From NCBI GenBank assembly GCA_036732755.1, contig DAINBU010000033.1, positions 1 to 42,902 of the forward strand: a DNA stretch of 42,902 bases. The letters run 5' to 3'. Every line of letters begins with the position of its first letter. Within the stretch, counting starts at the first letter, position 1. A program made the position numbers and the translations under genes. The notes below the pieces were generated by a model. The model was given only the letters and a program-made list of their open reading frames with translations, did no database searches and had not been told where the DNA came from. This document shows, one piece after another, positions 7,675-15,575 of this stretch. The DNA is from DASRRB01 sp036732755. GTDB lineage: Bacteria; Planctomycetota; B15-G4; SIAN01.

Positions 7675-8256
7675 TCAGCGCTCGAGCGCGACGAGCGCCG
7701 CCGCCGCCGCTTCCTTCTGGTCCTTGCCCCACGGCGCGCCCGCCTGCTTGCCGAGCGCTGCGACCTTCGCTTCGAGCTGCGCGCGCGTGATTCCGAGTTC
7801 TTTCGCCGCGGCGTCGAGCACCGTCTTCTCCGGCAGCGTCACGAGCGCGAGCTGGCACGCCTTCGCGCCCGCGACGAGGACGTTGCGGAAGAGCTCGCCC
7901 TCCGCCTGATGCATGCGCACGTGGACGGCGACGATCTGGGCGGTGGTCCAGGCGGGCATGCCGGGGCCGATCAGGACGGCGCAGCCGGCGACCTCGTGGC
8001 CCGCCTTCGCGAGCCGTTTCGCTGCGTCGCCGATCCCCTGCGCGGCGAGGCGCTCGGCGGCGGCGATGCTGCGCTGCACGCTCTTCTCGGCCTCCGCCGG
8101 CGCGAGCGGCTCTGCTTCGTGGTAGGTCGCCATCACTCCCTTCGGGAGCAACAGGAATTGCGAGCGCTCAACGACCTGCGGCGCGCCCAGATCGCCGCCG
8201 ATCGCGACGAGCACCGCGCGACCGGTGCGGGCTTTCAGTCCGAAGGCGACGCGCAT
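7675..8256 (-). CDS. Conserved protein of unknown function (RNase H-like N-terminus suspected)
   Basis: The N-terminus (MRVAFGLKARTGRAVLVAIG) and the order of blocks match, from memory, a conserved but uncharacterised bacterial family. The later blocks are VVERSQFLLLP, a helical stretch, HEVAGCAVLIGPGMP, VHVRMHQAEGELFRNVL and a final basic helix. An RNase H-like beta hairpin is my inference from the first 30 residues. The invariant-looking HQAEGELFR suggests an enzyme or binding site. There is no signal peptide. The ATG at 8256 is preferred; a GTG one codon earlier is possible. It converges with the dioxygenase gene, whose stop is 12 bases away. Confidence 0.75.
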   Translation of the reverse strand: MRVAFGLKARTGRAVLVAIGGDLGAPQVVERSQFLLLPKGVMATYHEAEPLAPAEAEKSVQRSIAAAERLAAQGIGDAAKRLAKAGHEVAGCAVLIGPGMPAWTTAQIVAVHVRMHQAEGELFRNVLVAGAKACQLALVTLPEKTVLDAAAKELGITRAQLEAKVAALGKQAGAPWGKDQKEAAAAALVALER

Positions 8257-8370
8257 CACGAGTCCCCCGAGTTGCCGGCGCGGAGGCGGACACTACTTGG
8301 ATTCGGAAGAGCAGGTCGCGTCACGACATGGCGGGCTTCAAGATTCGTCGAAGGACACCGGGAGCGATCT

Positions 8371-8853
8371 ATGCTGCGCCATTTCGCGCTGTGGGCTGGG
8401 CTCGCGCTCGCCGGATGCGCGACCGCGCCGCGCTCCGTGGGGGTCGTGCCGTTCGCGACGGGAGCTCCCGTCTTCCCGCTCGGCGACGGCATCGAGATCG
8501 AGGAGATCGCCGGCACCCGTCCGCGCCTCGAAATCGGCGGCGTCTACGTCGTCACGGGCCGCGCACGACTGGTCTCTCGCGACAAGGCCCGCGTGGCGCT
8601 CTTCAGCACCGGCAGCGGCAACGCGACCCGGACGGAGGGCTACCGCAGCGTCGAGATCCCGAAGGGCGAGAGCGAGTTCCATCTGGCGATCGCGATCATC
8701 GCAGACGGCGATCTGCACCTCATGCTGTCGGCCGCGGACGACCCGTACGCGAACGAGACGTTCGGCGGCGTCTACTTCCGCGATCCGGATCGGCCGTTCC
8801 TGTTCGGCGGCGTGCAGAAGGTGGACGTCGAACCGACCGACGCGCGTCGCTGA
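8371..8853 (+). CDS. Small lipoprotein, paralogue of the partial gene at the left edge
   Basis: This 160-residue protein begins MLRHFALWAGLALAGC, a clear lipoprotein signal with lipobox LAGC. After a linker of ~20 residues comes a beta-rich domain with GTRPRLEIGGVYVVTGRA, paralogous to the incomplete gene at 3-389. Shared features also include an alternating-strand middle part and a final strand ending in a Tyr-Phe pair (VYFRDPD here, LYFGSG there). GGAG at 8361-8364 precedes the ATG. It is flanked by two minus-strand genes and probably has its own promoter in 8257-8370. Function unknown; probably membrane-anchored on the outside. Confidence 0.82.
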   Translation: MLRHFALWAGLALAGCATAPRSVGVVPFATGAPVFPLGDGIEIEEIAGTRPRLEIGGVYVVTGRARLVSRDKARVALFSTGSGNATRTEGYRSVEIPKGESEFHLAIAIIADGDLHLMLSAADDPYANETFGGVYFRDPDRPFLFGGVQKVDVEPTDARR

Positions 8854-8868
8854 ATCCAGTCGTCGCCG

Positions 8869-9495
8869 TCACTCCTTCCGGTCCGCGGGCGGCTCGCGTT
8901 TCGGTTCCCCGTCGTCACCGAGCGGATCGAAGCCGAACCAGCCGGCGGCCCAATCGAAGAGTTGCGTCGGAGAGAAGGCCGCGCGGATGCCGACGAAGCC
9001 GAGGAAGAGCTCTCCCTCCACGTCGAACGCGGAGCCCGCCTCGGTCCGCGGGCTCGCGAGGCTCGCCTGCTCGCGGTACGGGATGACCGTGAAGAGCGTG
9101 CCGGCCTGGCGCGGCTCGCCGTCGCGCCGCTCGTAATCGGTGAGCGAATAGACGAACGGGATCGCCTTCGTCTCCTCGTGCCAGCCGAACTCCCAGCCCT
9201 CCTCGCCGAGCCACGGCACCAGCCCGCCGTGCATCCGCTCGTCCCAGCGCGTCTCCGCCGACGGCACGCGGCGCCGCCAGCCGGCGCGGGAGTTCGACGT
9301 CTTCCCGATCCCGAAGTCGAACCAGCTCGTCACGCGGGCCCGCACGAGCAGCCCCGTCCCGCAAGCGATGCTGACCGGCGCCACGTCGACCGTGTCGCGC
9401 ACGCGCGCGGCGAGGTAGTCGCCGACCACCGCGCAGCTCGGGAGCGCGAGCGGGAGGGCGACCGCGGCGAAGAGGCTCGCGCGACGACGCCCCAT
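8869..9495 (-). CDS. Lipoprotein of unknown function
   Basis: This 208-residue protein has a lipoprotein signal (MGRRRASLFAAVALPLALPSC). The early stretch GTGLLVRARVTSWFDFGIGKT is glycine-rich and looks like the start of an outer-membrane-associated beta protein. The middle is rich in Trp and charged residues, and the C-terminus is hydrophilic and Pro-rich. The start codon immediately follows the stop of the upstream hydrolase gene (TGAATG), so the two are almost certainly cotranscribed and possibly coupled. No named family is recognised. Confidence 0.75.
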   Translation of the reverse strand: MGRRRASLFAAVALPLALPSCAVVGDYLAARVRDTVDVAPVSIACGTGLLVRARVTSWFDFGIGKTSNSRAGWRRRVPSAETRWDERMHGGLVPWLGEEGWEFGWHEETKAIPFVYSLTDYERRDGEPRQAGTLFTVIPYREQASLASPRTEAGSAFDVEGELFLGFVGIRAAFSPTQLFDWAAGWFGFDPLGDDGEPKREPPADRKE

Positions 9496-10815
9496 TCAGA
9501 ACTTCACCTCGACCCGCTTCACCGTCGGCCGTTGCCGGTCGCCCGTCCGCCGCGCTTCCTTCAAGAGCGTCGCCGGGTCGACGGCGATCGGGCCCTCGCA
9601 GACGCTCTTCTTGTTCACGACGACCTTGAGCGGCTTGCCGAGGTCGAACCACGGCGCCTTCAGCAGGACGGCCGCGCGCTTCACTCCCTTGGCGGAGAGC
9701 TCGAGCGCGACGCCGACGCCGTCCTTGCCGTCCTTCGCGAGCTTCCAGTCGACCTTCGCGAACTGGCCCGCCATCGCCTTCACCATCGCGCGGCGCTGCG
9801 CATCCTTGGGGAGCGAGGCGTCGACGGGGAACCTGTCGGGGACGGCGACGGCGGAGGGGTCGACCTCGACGATCTCGAGCCACGGCAACGCGACGAGGTC
9901 GCCGTCGGCGAAGAGCGTCCCGTGGTCGGGGATCGCGGCCGGCAGCGCGGCGGTTTCGTCGACGCGCGCGGCGACGTCGTCCATGCCGGCGAGCGGCAGC
10001 GTGTGACCGGCCTCCTTGTCGAGCGTGAAGTGCCAGTCGAGGCCGAGCCCCTTCGCCATGCGGCCGACCTCTTCGAGGTTCCAGACCATCTCGGGGTCGT
10101 CCTTGCCGCCGACGCACGACGTGATGCTCGTCTTGCCGAGGTTCTTCAGCAGACGGAAGTGCGAGCGGCGCGGCCCGCCGCCGAGCGCGACGATGCCGCG
10201 CGCGAGGCCGGGTCGGTGCTCGCCGACGTCGCGGGCGGCGTGGCCGCCCCAGCTGAAGCCGGCGAGCCAGAAGCGGTCGGGGTCGCCGCCGACCGCGAAC
10301 GACGTCGCGTGGAGGATCTTGCGGAAGGCGTCGCGTCCCTCGTCGCTGAACTGATCCGGCGTGTAGCCGGCGACGTAGCACAGCACCGGCGCCGTCCACT
10401 GGAGCTGGCGGGCGACGCTGTTCGAGATGTCCAGCGCGACCGGCGGCGGTGCCGTCGACGCGGCGTACCCCTTCGGGAGCGCGACCGAGACGGCGAGCGG
10501 CTGTCCGAACCAGGGGACCGTCAGCGTGAGCGTCTCGGTGGTCGGCCGCGGCGGCGCCGCGCTCACCGCCTTCAGCAGCGCCGCCGGATCGGCGCCGAAT
10601 TGCGCGACCGTCTGCTCGATCAGCGCGATCGCCTTCGCGTCGTCGACCGTCGAGAAGCAGAGGTCGACAGCGGAGAGGAGCTGGTCGTCCTGAAAGGCCT
10701 TCGCGGTCCGAGCGGCCGGCGAATGCAGTTGGGCAGGAGAGGCGAGCAAGACCAAGAGAACAGTTGCCGCCGCGCCCGGGCCGAGGAAGCGACGACGACG
10801 ATTCGAAGAGGTCAC
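9496..10815 (-). CDS. Exported alpha/beta-hydrolase (esterase/PHB-depolymerase-like)
   Basis: This 439-residue protein starts at a GTG (10815). A basic N-terminus (SNRRRRF) and a hydrophobic segment form a signal peptide or anchor. The nucleophile elbow is GFSWGG (Ser188), preceded by FWLA and followed by a helix, as in serine esterases. A later HFTLDKEAGHTLP supplies the likely catalytic histidine (GH). The C-terminal ~110 residues form a separate beta-rich domain (KAPWFDLGKPLKVVVNKK). Such phospholipase/carboxylesterase-like proteins act on polymers or esters outside the cytoplasm. Substrate unknown. It is the promoter-proximal gene of a two-gene unit with the lipoprotein downstream. Confidence 0.8.
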   Translation of the reverse strand: MTSSNRRRRFLGPGAAATVLLVLLASPAQLHSPAARTAKAFQDDQLLSAVDLCFSTVDDAKAIALIEQTVAQFGADPAALLKAVSAAPPRPTTETLTLTVPWFGQPLAVSVALPKGYAASTAPPPVALDISNSVARQLQWTAPVLCYVAGYTPDQFSDEGRDAFRKILHATSFAVGGDPDRFWLAGFSWGGHAARDVGEHRPGLARGIVALGGGPRRSHFRLLKNLGKTSITSCVGGKDDPEMVWNLEEVGRMAKGLGLDWHFTLDKEAGHTLPLAGMDDVAARVDETAALPAAIPDHGTLFADGDLVALPWLEIVEVDPSAVAVPDRFPVDASLPKDAQRRAMVKAMAGQFAKVDWKLAKDGKDGVGVALELSAKGVKRAAVLLKAPWFDLGKPLKVVVNKKSVCEGPIAVDPATLLKEARRTGDRQRPTVKRVEVKF

Positions 10816-10913
10816 GACGCGCTCCCGTGGTCGAGCCCGGCGGCGGCGCGGAGCATCTTGCGTGATGGGTCGGGAGCGCGAAAGACGGGGGTGCGCAGCT
10901 GTGCCGCATCGCC

Positions 10914-13028
10914 TCACTTCGCACCTGACGCGAGCCGCCAGCTCCCGAGGTCGAGGTCTGACGATCCGGCGGGGACTCGGCGGCGCGCCACGGTGCAGCC
11001 GCCCGAATACTGGCCCGACGTGTTCACCCAGAGCTCCAGGTCGAATTCGTCGAGCGGCGCCTTCGGCAACCGGAACGTCCCGTCGCGCGCGACTTCGGTC
11101 GTTCCGATCTGGATGGAATGGTACGACTCGTCCTGGAGCTCGCGTCGCAGCGCTTCGCTCGCTTCCACGACGCAGAAGATCTCGATCTTCACGTCGGGCC
11201 GTCCGCCGGGGATCTCGATCCGTCCCGTGACCGCGCGCGTCGACGGGATCTCGATCACGAGTTCGTCGCGCGCGCCGGGCGCGGGGAGTGGAATGATCCG
11301 GGGAGGGAGTCCGTCGGCGTCGAGGCGCAGTCGAAGCGTTCCACCCACGTCGCCCAGCTCGAATGCGCCGGACCCGTCCGTCGTCGCAAATCCGACATGG
11401 CACGGTCGGATCCAGTCTTCGGAAGAGACCCAAGGTTGCGCGCATTCGAGGCGGATCGACACTTCCTCCGCCGGTCGCCCGGCCGCGTCGACCACACGAC
11501 CGTGGATCCGCGGAGCCGGCTCGAGGTGAACCTCGGGAAGGACGATCTCCTGTCCCGGCGCGAGCGAGAACGTCGCTCCGTCGAAACGAGTGAATCCAGG
11601 CATCAGCACGAGCAACGAGTAGTTGCCGGAAGGGAGGTCCGTCCAGGCGATGGTGCCGTCTTCCTCGAGCCGATCGAATTCCTCGACACGGCCGTCGCGG
11701 AAGAGGTGCGCCTCACCCCGCTCGATTTCCGCGGGCGAATCTTCCGGGCCCGGCATGGACACCACACTTCCTCGCACGGACGCACATGGCGATTCCTCCT
11801 CGACGTCGTCCGAGTCCTCGTCGGCGTGAATCGGCGCCGGATCGGGGTCGAGGAAGTCGAGCGTCGTCTCTCCCACTGGAATGACGATGTCGCGCGTCTC
11901 GCGCGCGATCCAGCCGAGGTGGGACTCGGTCGAGAGCTCGACGCGATAGAGGCCGGGATGCTGGAGCCTGTGCCCGTAGCGGCCGTCGTCGAGAGGGCAG
12001 AATTCCGACTCCAGTTCGCCCCACGCGTCGAAGCGCCGCTCGAAGCGCAGCTTCACCCGCTGACCGGGAGTGCCGTCGGGACGCAGCACCGAGCCGACGA
12101 CGCGGACGCACGGCGGGATGGCGAGCTCGACCGATCGCCGTGCCCCCGGCGCGTCGTCGAGCAGGATCGGCGGTAGCAGCCAGGAACTCTCCTCGTTCCC
12201 GACGATGAACCCGATCCGCCTCCCGCGCAGGCACTCCACTTCCTTCAGACCTCCGTCGGCGCCGGCGCTCCCGAGGTCGGTCCTCCAGTCGGCGATCCCG
12301 TTGCCGCACGCCCCGTGGAACACGTACTCACAGGTCTTCTCGATCCCGAAGCATCGGACGTGGGCGCCGGGCGCGGGCGCACCGTCGGGACCGACGACGC
12401 GGACGTCGAGCACGACCGCCTCCGCGAGCTCGAAGCGCAGGACGCGGCGCTCTTCGGCGAAGTCGCGGTTGAGGGTAGTGACCTGCCAGCCAAGTCCCGT
12501 CGAATGCACAGCGAGGTCGAACTCTTGCGCCGTCCGGATCGTGAAGCGACCGAGCGCGTCCGCGCGTCCCTTCCGCCTCACGGGCTCACCGTACTCCCGC
12601 CCGTCTCGGGGAAGCCAGGTCGTCGCGACGAATTCCGCGTCCGGCACCGGCTCGCCGTCGTTGGCGCGGGCCACCTCGACCTCGATATCGGGGAAGGGCT
12701 CGGCATCGGGATCCAGCCAGGAGGATTCCCCGATCAAATCGAGCCGACCGGGCGCGACGATCATTCGGCGATCGGTCACGTGGACTGGATCGTCCCAGGC
12801 TTCGCGGCACGCCTCGTCCGTCACGAGCGGGGAAGTCGCGGTAACGACGGTGGACGGCGCGGCGACAGGAACGACCGGCGTCCGGACCATGCCATAGGTC
12901 GCGACCGCGACGACCATCACCCCCGCGGCCACCCGGGACACGATCGATTCGAGACGACGTCGCGCTGCGCCTTCGGATCCGGCCACGGTCGACGCTCCTG
13001 ATCGCCCCCGCGAGGTTCGCGAGAGCAT
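10914..13028 (-). CDS. Membrane-anchored protein with several CarboxypepD_reg-like beta domains
   Basis: The 704-residue protein has a short basic N-terminus, one membrane segment (about residues 35-52, VAAGVMVVAVATYGMV) and a long extracytoplasmic part. At least five beta-sandwich repeats can be seen from their openings: VLDVRVVGPDGAPAPGAHV, VVGSVLRPDGTPGQRVKL, VRGSVVSMPGPED, IHGRVVDAAGRPAEEVSI and VTGRIEIPGGRPDVKI. These match the GxVxDxxGxPxxxAxV pattern of carboxypeptidase regulatory-like domains. An acidic spacer (DEDSDDVEEE) lies in the middle. There is no catalytic domain. The start at the ATG at 13028 is chosen because it gives a normal-length cytoplasmic tail. It probably has a binding or structural role on the cell surface. 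Confidence 0.8.
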   Translation of the reverse strand: MLSRTSRGRSGASTVAGSEGAARRRLESIVSRVAAGVMVVAVATYGMVRTPVVPVAAPSTVVTATSPLVTDEACREAWDDPVHVTDRRMIVAPGRLDLIGESSWLDPDAEPFPDIEVEVARANDGEPVPDAEFVATTWLPRDGREYGEPVRRKGRADALGRFTIRTAQEFDLAVHSTGLGWQVTTLNRDFAEERRVLRFELAEAVVLDVRVVGPDGAPAPGAHVRCFGIEKTCEYVFHGACGNGIADWRTDLGSAGADGGLKEVECLRGRRIGFIVGNEESSWLLPPILLDDAPGARRSVELAIPPCVRVVGSVLRPDGTPGQRVKLRFERRFDAWGELESEFCPLDDGRYGHRLQHPGLYRVELSTESHLGWIARETRDIVIPVGETTLDFLDPDPAPIHADEDSDDVEEESPCASVRGSVVSMPGPEDSPAEIERGEAHLFRDGRVEEFDRLEEDGTIAWTDLPSGNYSLLVLMPGFTRFDGATFSLAPGQEIVLPEVHLEPAPRIHGRVVDAAGRPAEEVSIRLECAQPWVSSEDWIRPCHVGFATTDGSGAFELGDVGGTLRLRLDADGLPPRIIPLPAPGARDELVIEIPSTRAVTGRIEIPGGRPDVKIEIFCVVEASEALRRELQDESYHSIQIGTTEVARDGTFRLPKAPLDEFDLELWVNTSGQYSGGCTVARRRVPAGSSDLDLGSWRLASGAK

Positions 13029-13056
13029 CGGGAGTGCCGACGTGAGGATGCTCGAC

Positions 13057-13668
13057 TCAGCGCGCCCGCATGAAACGCCAGCCGCGATCAAATTCGTAAC
13101 GGCGAACGGGCCCGGTCCGTTCGCCGGCTTCGCCTGCCTCCGCGAGCGCCGCGCTCACGAGCTCATGCGCGCGCGCGATGCACGCGTCGAGCTCCGCCCG
13201 GTTCGCCGCGACCTCGCGCTCCGCCGCCGCGAAGAACCGCGGGTGATCGCCCTGCATCCCGAAGAAGCAGTCCTGGATGCCGACCTGCTCCGCGAACCAC
13301 GCGTCAGCCTCGGCATCGCTGCCCGGATGCCAGCTCGCGCTCGCGACGCAGCAGGCGAGCTCCTCGAACAGCAGCTTCCGTCCTCGCGGAGTCGCGAGGT
13401 CGAAGGGGATTTCCGACGCGCGCGTGCCGTGGTCCTTCTCGACGCGGCCGAGGAGCAGCACGTGGGCGAGCTCGTGGAAGAGGTTGGGGACGCCCTCGAC
13501 TTCGACGACGAACGGCAGCAGGTGGCCGGCGGCGTCGCGCGGGCCGTCGCCGTCGCCCGGCTCGCGCGGCCGCACGCTGTTGTCGGCGCCCGCGAACACG
13601 CGCACCTCCGCGCCGCGCGCCGCGAGCGCGCGCGTGGCCGCCTGCGCGAGCGCGTCGCTCCGATTCAA
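13057..13668 (-). CDS. Putative HExxH zinc metallopeptidase-like protein
   Basis: This 203-residue protein contains HELAH at residues 65-69 in the context FHELAHVLLLGRVEKDHG, the HExxH zinc-binding motif of gluzincins. EELACCVASA about 35 residues later offers a candidate third ligand glutamate. There is no signal peptide, so the site of action is probably cytoplasmic unless the start lies elsewhere. The family is not recognised, and peptidase activity is inferred from the motif alone; some HExxH proteins are inactive. It lies 22 bases upstream of nothing convergent and follows the amidohydrolase gene in the same direction. Confidence 0.7.
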   Translation of the reverse strand: MNRSDALAQAATRALAARGAEVRVFAGADNSVRPREPGDGDGPRDAAGHLLPFVVEVEGVPNLFHELAHVLLLGRVEKDHGTRASEIPFDLATPRGRKLLFEELACCVASASWHPGSDAEADAWFAEQVGIQDCFFGMQGDHPRFFAAAEREVAANRAELDACIARAHELVSAALAEAGEAGERTGPVRRYEFDRGWRFMRAR

Positions 13669-13690
13669 CGGACCGCTTCCGCGCAGCGGA

Positions 13691-15016
13691 TCACTTCTTC
13701 GCCGGCGCCTTCACGACGACGCCGCCCTTCATCACCCACGCGACGTGCTCGAGCACCGTCACGTCCGCGAGCGGGTCGCCCTCGACGGCGATCAGGTCGG
13801 CGTAGAGGCCGGGCGCGACGCGGCCGACCTGGTCGCTCCAGCCGATCAGCGCGGCGGCGTTCTTGGTCGCGTCCTGGATCGCCTGCATCGGCGTCATGCC
13901 GCAGCCGACGAGCAGCGCGAACTCGCGCGCGTTCAGGCCGTGCGGGAAGACGCCGGCGTCGGTGCCGAACGCCATCTTCACGCCGGCCGCCACCGCGCGC
14001 TTCACTGCGTCGCGGCTCTGCAGCGCGATCTGCTTGCTCTTGTCGATCTGGTTCTGCGGGATCCCCATCTTCCCGGCGTGCTCGAGCAGGTGGGCGCCGA
14101 CGTAGAGCGTCGGCACGAAGGTCGTTCCCTTCTGCTTCATGAGGGCGATGCCGGCGTCGTCGAGCAGGCTGCCGTGCTCGATCGAGTCGACGCCCGCCTC
14201 GGCAGCTCGCCGGATCCCCTCGGCGCCGTGCGCATGGGCGGCGACCTTGCGCCCCCACATGTGCGACTCCTCGACGATCGCCTTCATCTCCTCGAGCGTG
14301 AACTGCGGCGCGCCGACCGATTCCTCGTTGCTCAAGACGCCCGCCGTCGCCGCCATCTTGATCACGCCGGCGCCGTGCTTGATCTCGTCGCGGATCAGGC
14401 GGCGCAGCGCGTCGGGGCCGTCGGCGATGCCGCTCGGCTCGTGGATCTCGAGGTAGGGGGAGAGGCCGCTCTCGTCGAAATGGCCGCCGGTCGCGCCGAC
14501 GCCGAGCGTGGCGCAGACCATGCGCGGGCCCGGGATCTCACCGGTGTCGATGGCGCGCTTCAGCGCCACGTCGACCCAGCCGCCGCTGCCGACGTCGCGC
14601 ACCGTCGTGAACCCCGCGTCGAGCGTCGCCTTCGCGTACTTCGGGGCGAGCACCGCGTGGTCGACCGCCGACGTCGTCGCGAGCTGCTTCCAGTAGTTGC
14701 CGCCCAGCTGCAGCGTGAGATGGGTGTGGCAGTCGATGAGGCCCGGCAGCACGGTCATGGCCGAGAGGTCGATCACCTCGGCGCCGTCCGGAATCGCGAC
14801 GCTCGTCCCGATCGTCTTGATGCGGTCGTCTTCGAGCAGCACGATCGCGTTCACGACCGGCGCGCCGCCGTCGCCGTCGATCAGCCGGCCGCACTTGAGC
14901 GCGACGACCTTCGCCGCCGGCACCTCCTGCACGACGGGGATCGCCTGCGGCGCCGCGAGCGCGAGGGACGACGCGAGGAACGGGACGGCGACGAGAACGG
15001 ACGCGACAGCGCGCAT
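13691..15016 (-). CDS. Secreted amidohydrolase (prolidase/imidazolonepropionase-like)
   Basis: The 441-residue protein has a signal peptide (MRAVASVLVAVPFLASSLALA) and then the metal-dependent amidohydrolase fold. The site residues are HTH at 97-99, K220 (VIKMAATAG, the carboxylated lysine of binuclear enzymes), H261/H263 (AAHAHG), H281 (IEHGS) and D353 (FGTDAG). All six positions are present, so a binuclear zinc-type active site is expected. Close relatives with this IEHGS/FGTDAG pattern hydrolyse Xaa-Pro dipeptides or N-acyl amino acids. A periplasmic role in peptide scavenging fits the S9 peptidase 550 bases upstream. Confidence 0.9.
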   Translation of the reverse strand: MRAVASVLVAVPFLASSLALAAPQAIPVVQEVPAAKVVALKCGRLIDGDGGAPVVNAIVLLEDDRIKTIGTSVAIPDGAEVIDLSAMTVLPGLIDCHTHLTLQLGGNYWKQLATTSAVDHAVLAPKYAKATLDAGFTTVRDVGSGGWVDVALKRAIDTGEIPGPRMVCATLGVGATGGHFDESGLSPYLEIHEPSGIADGPDALRRLIRDEIKHGAGVIKMAATAGVLSNEESVGAPQFTLEEMKAIVEESHMWGRKVAAHAHGAEGIRRAAEAGVDSIEHGSLLDDAGIALMKQKGTTFVPTLYVGAHLLEHAGKMGIPQNQIDKSKQIALQSRDAVKRAVAAGVKMAFGTDAGVFPHGLNAREFALLVGCGMTPMQAIQDATKNAAALIGWSDQVGRVAPGLYADLIAVEGDPLADVTVLEHVAWVMKGGVVVKAPAKK

Positions 15017-15047
15017 CGGTAGCTCCGGGGTCGGGAGGGCGGGGATG

Positions 15048-15575
15048 CTACGACCCGGGAGTCGCGTCGTTCACGGCGGCCAAGGACCGCGTCATGTACC
15101 GCGCCCCCTCGACCGGATGCGACGTCGACGCGGCCACGTCCTCGAACCCGAGCTCGCGGTAGAGCGCCTGCGCCGCCTTCATCGACGGCAGCGTGTCGAG
15201 CACCATCTGCCGGTAGCCGGCGGCGGCGGCTTCGCGCAGGAGCGCATGCACGAGCGCGCGCGCGACGCCGTTCCCGCGGAACGCAGGGCGCACGAAGAGA
15301 CGCTTCATCTCGCACGCGTCGGAACGATCGGTCGGCCGCAGCGCGATGCAGCCCGCGACTTCGGCGCCGACGCGCGCGAGCAGCAGCCGTCCGCGCGGCG
15401 GCGCGTAGTCGCCGGGCAGCCCGGCGAGCTCCGCTTCGGCGTGCTGCCAGACGAGGCAGCGCGAGAAGTCGGGGTCGGCCGAGTTCGACGCGAAGTACTC
15501 GCTGATCAGCGCGCGCGCCGCCGCGAGGTCGGCCGCGCCGGCCGCGGCCGTGATCGCGACGCTCAGCGCAGCCAT
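15048..15575 (-). CDS. GNAT-family N-acetyltransferase
   Basis: This 175-residue protein shows the GNAT core. Motif A is MKRLFVRPAFRGNGVARAL, with the R-x-x-G-x-G/A acetyl-CoA pyrophosphate loop (RGNGVA). The following strand is YRQMVLDTLPSMKAAQALYRELGF, the usual motif B with its YRELGF end. The N-terminus carries the alpha1-alpha2 region (ARALISEYFASN). The ATG at 15575 lies inside the 3' end of the S9 peptidase gene (13-base overlap), so the two are probably translationally coupled. It is cytoplasmic. Acceptor substrate is not predictable. Confidence 0.9.
   Translation of the reverse strand: MAALSVAITAAAGAADLAAARALISEYFASNSADPDFSRCLVWQHAEAELAGLPGDYAPPRGRLLLARVGAEVAGCIALRPTDRSDACEMKRLFVRPAFRGNGVARALVHALLREAAAAGYRQMVLDTLPSMKAAQALYRELGFEDVAASTSHPVEGARYMTRSLAAVNDATPGS

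Noticed and set aside
8962..11529. 855-residue plus-strand open frame
   Set aside because: It covers three good minus-strand genes, is dominated by Arg/Ala/Asp and has no recognisable domain.
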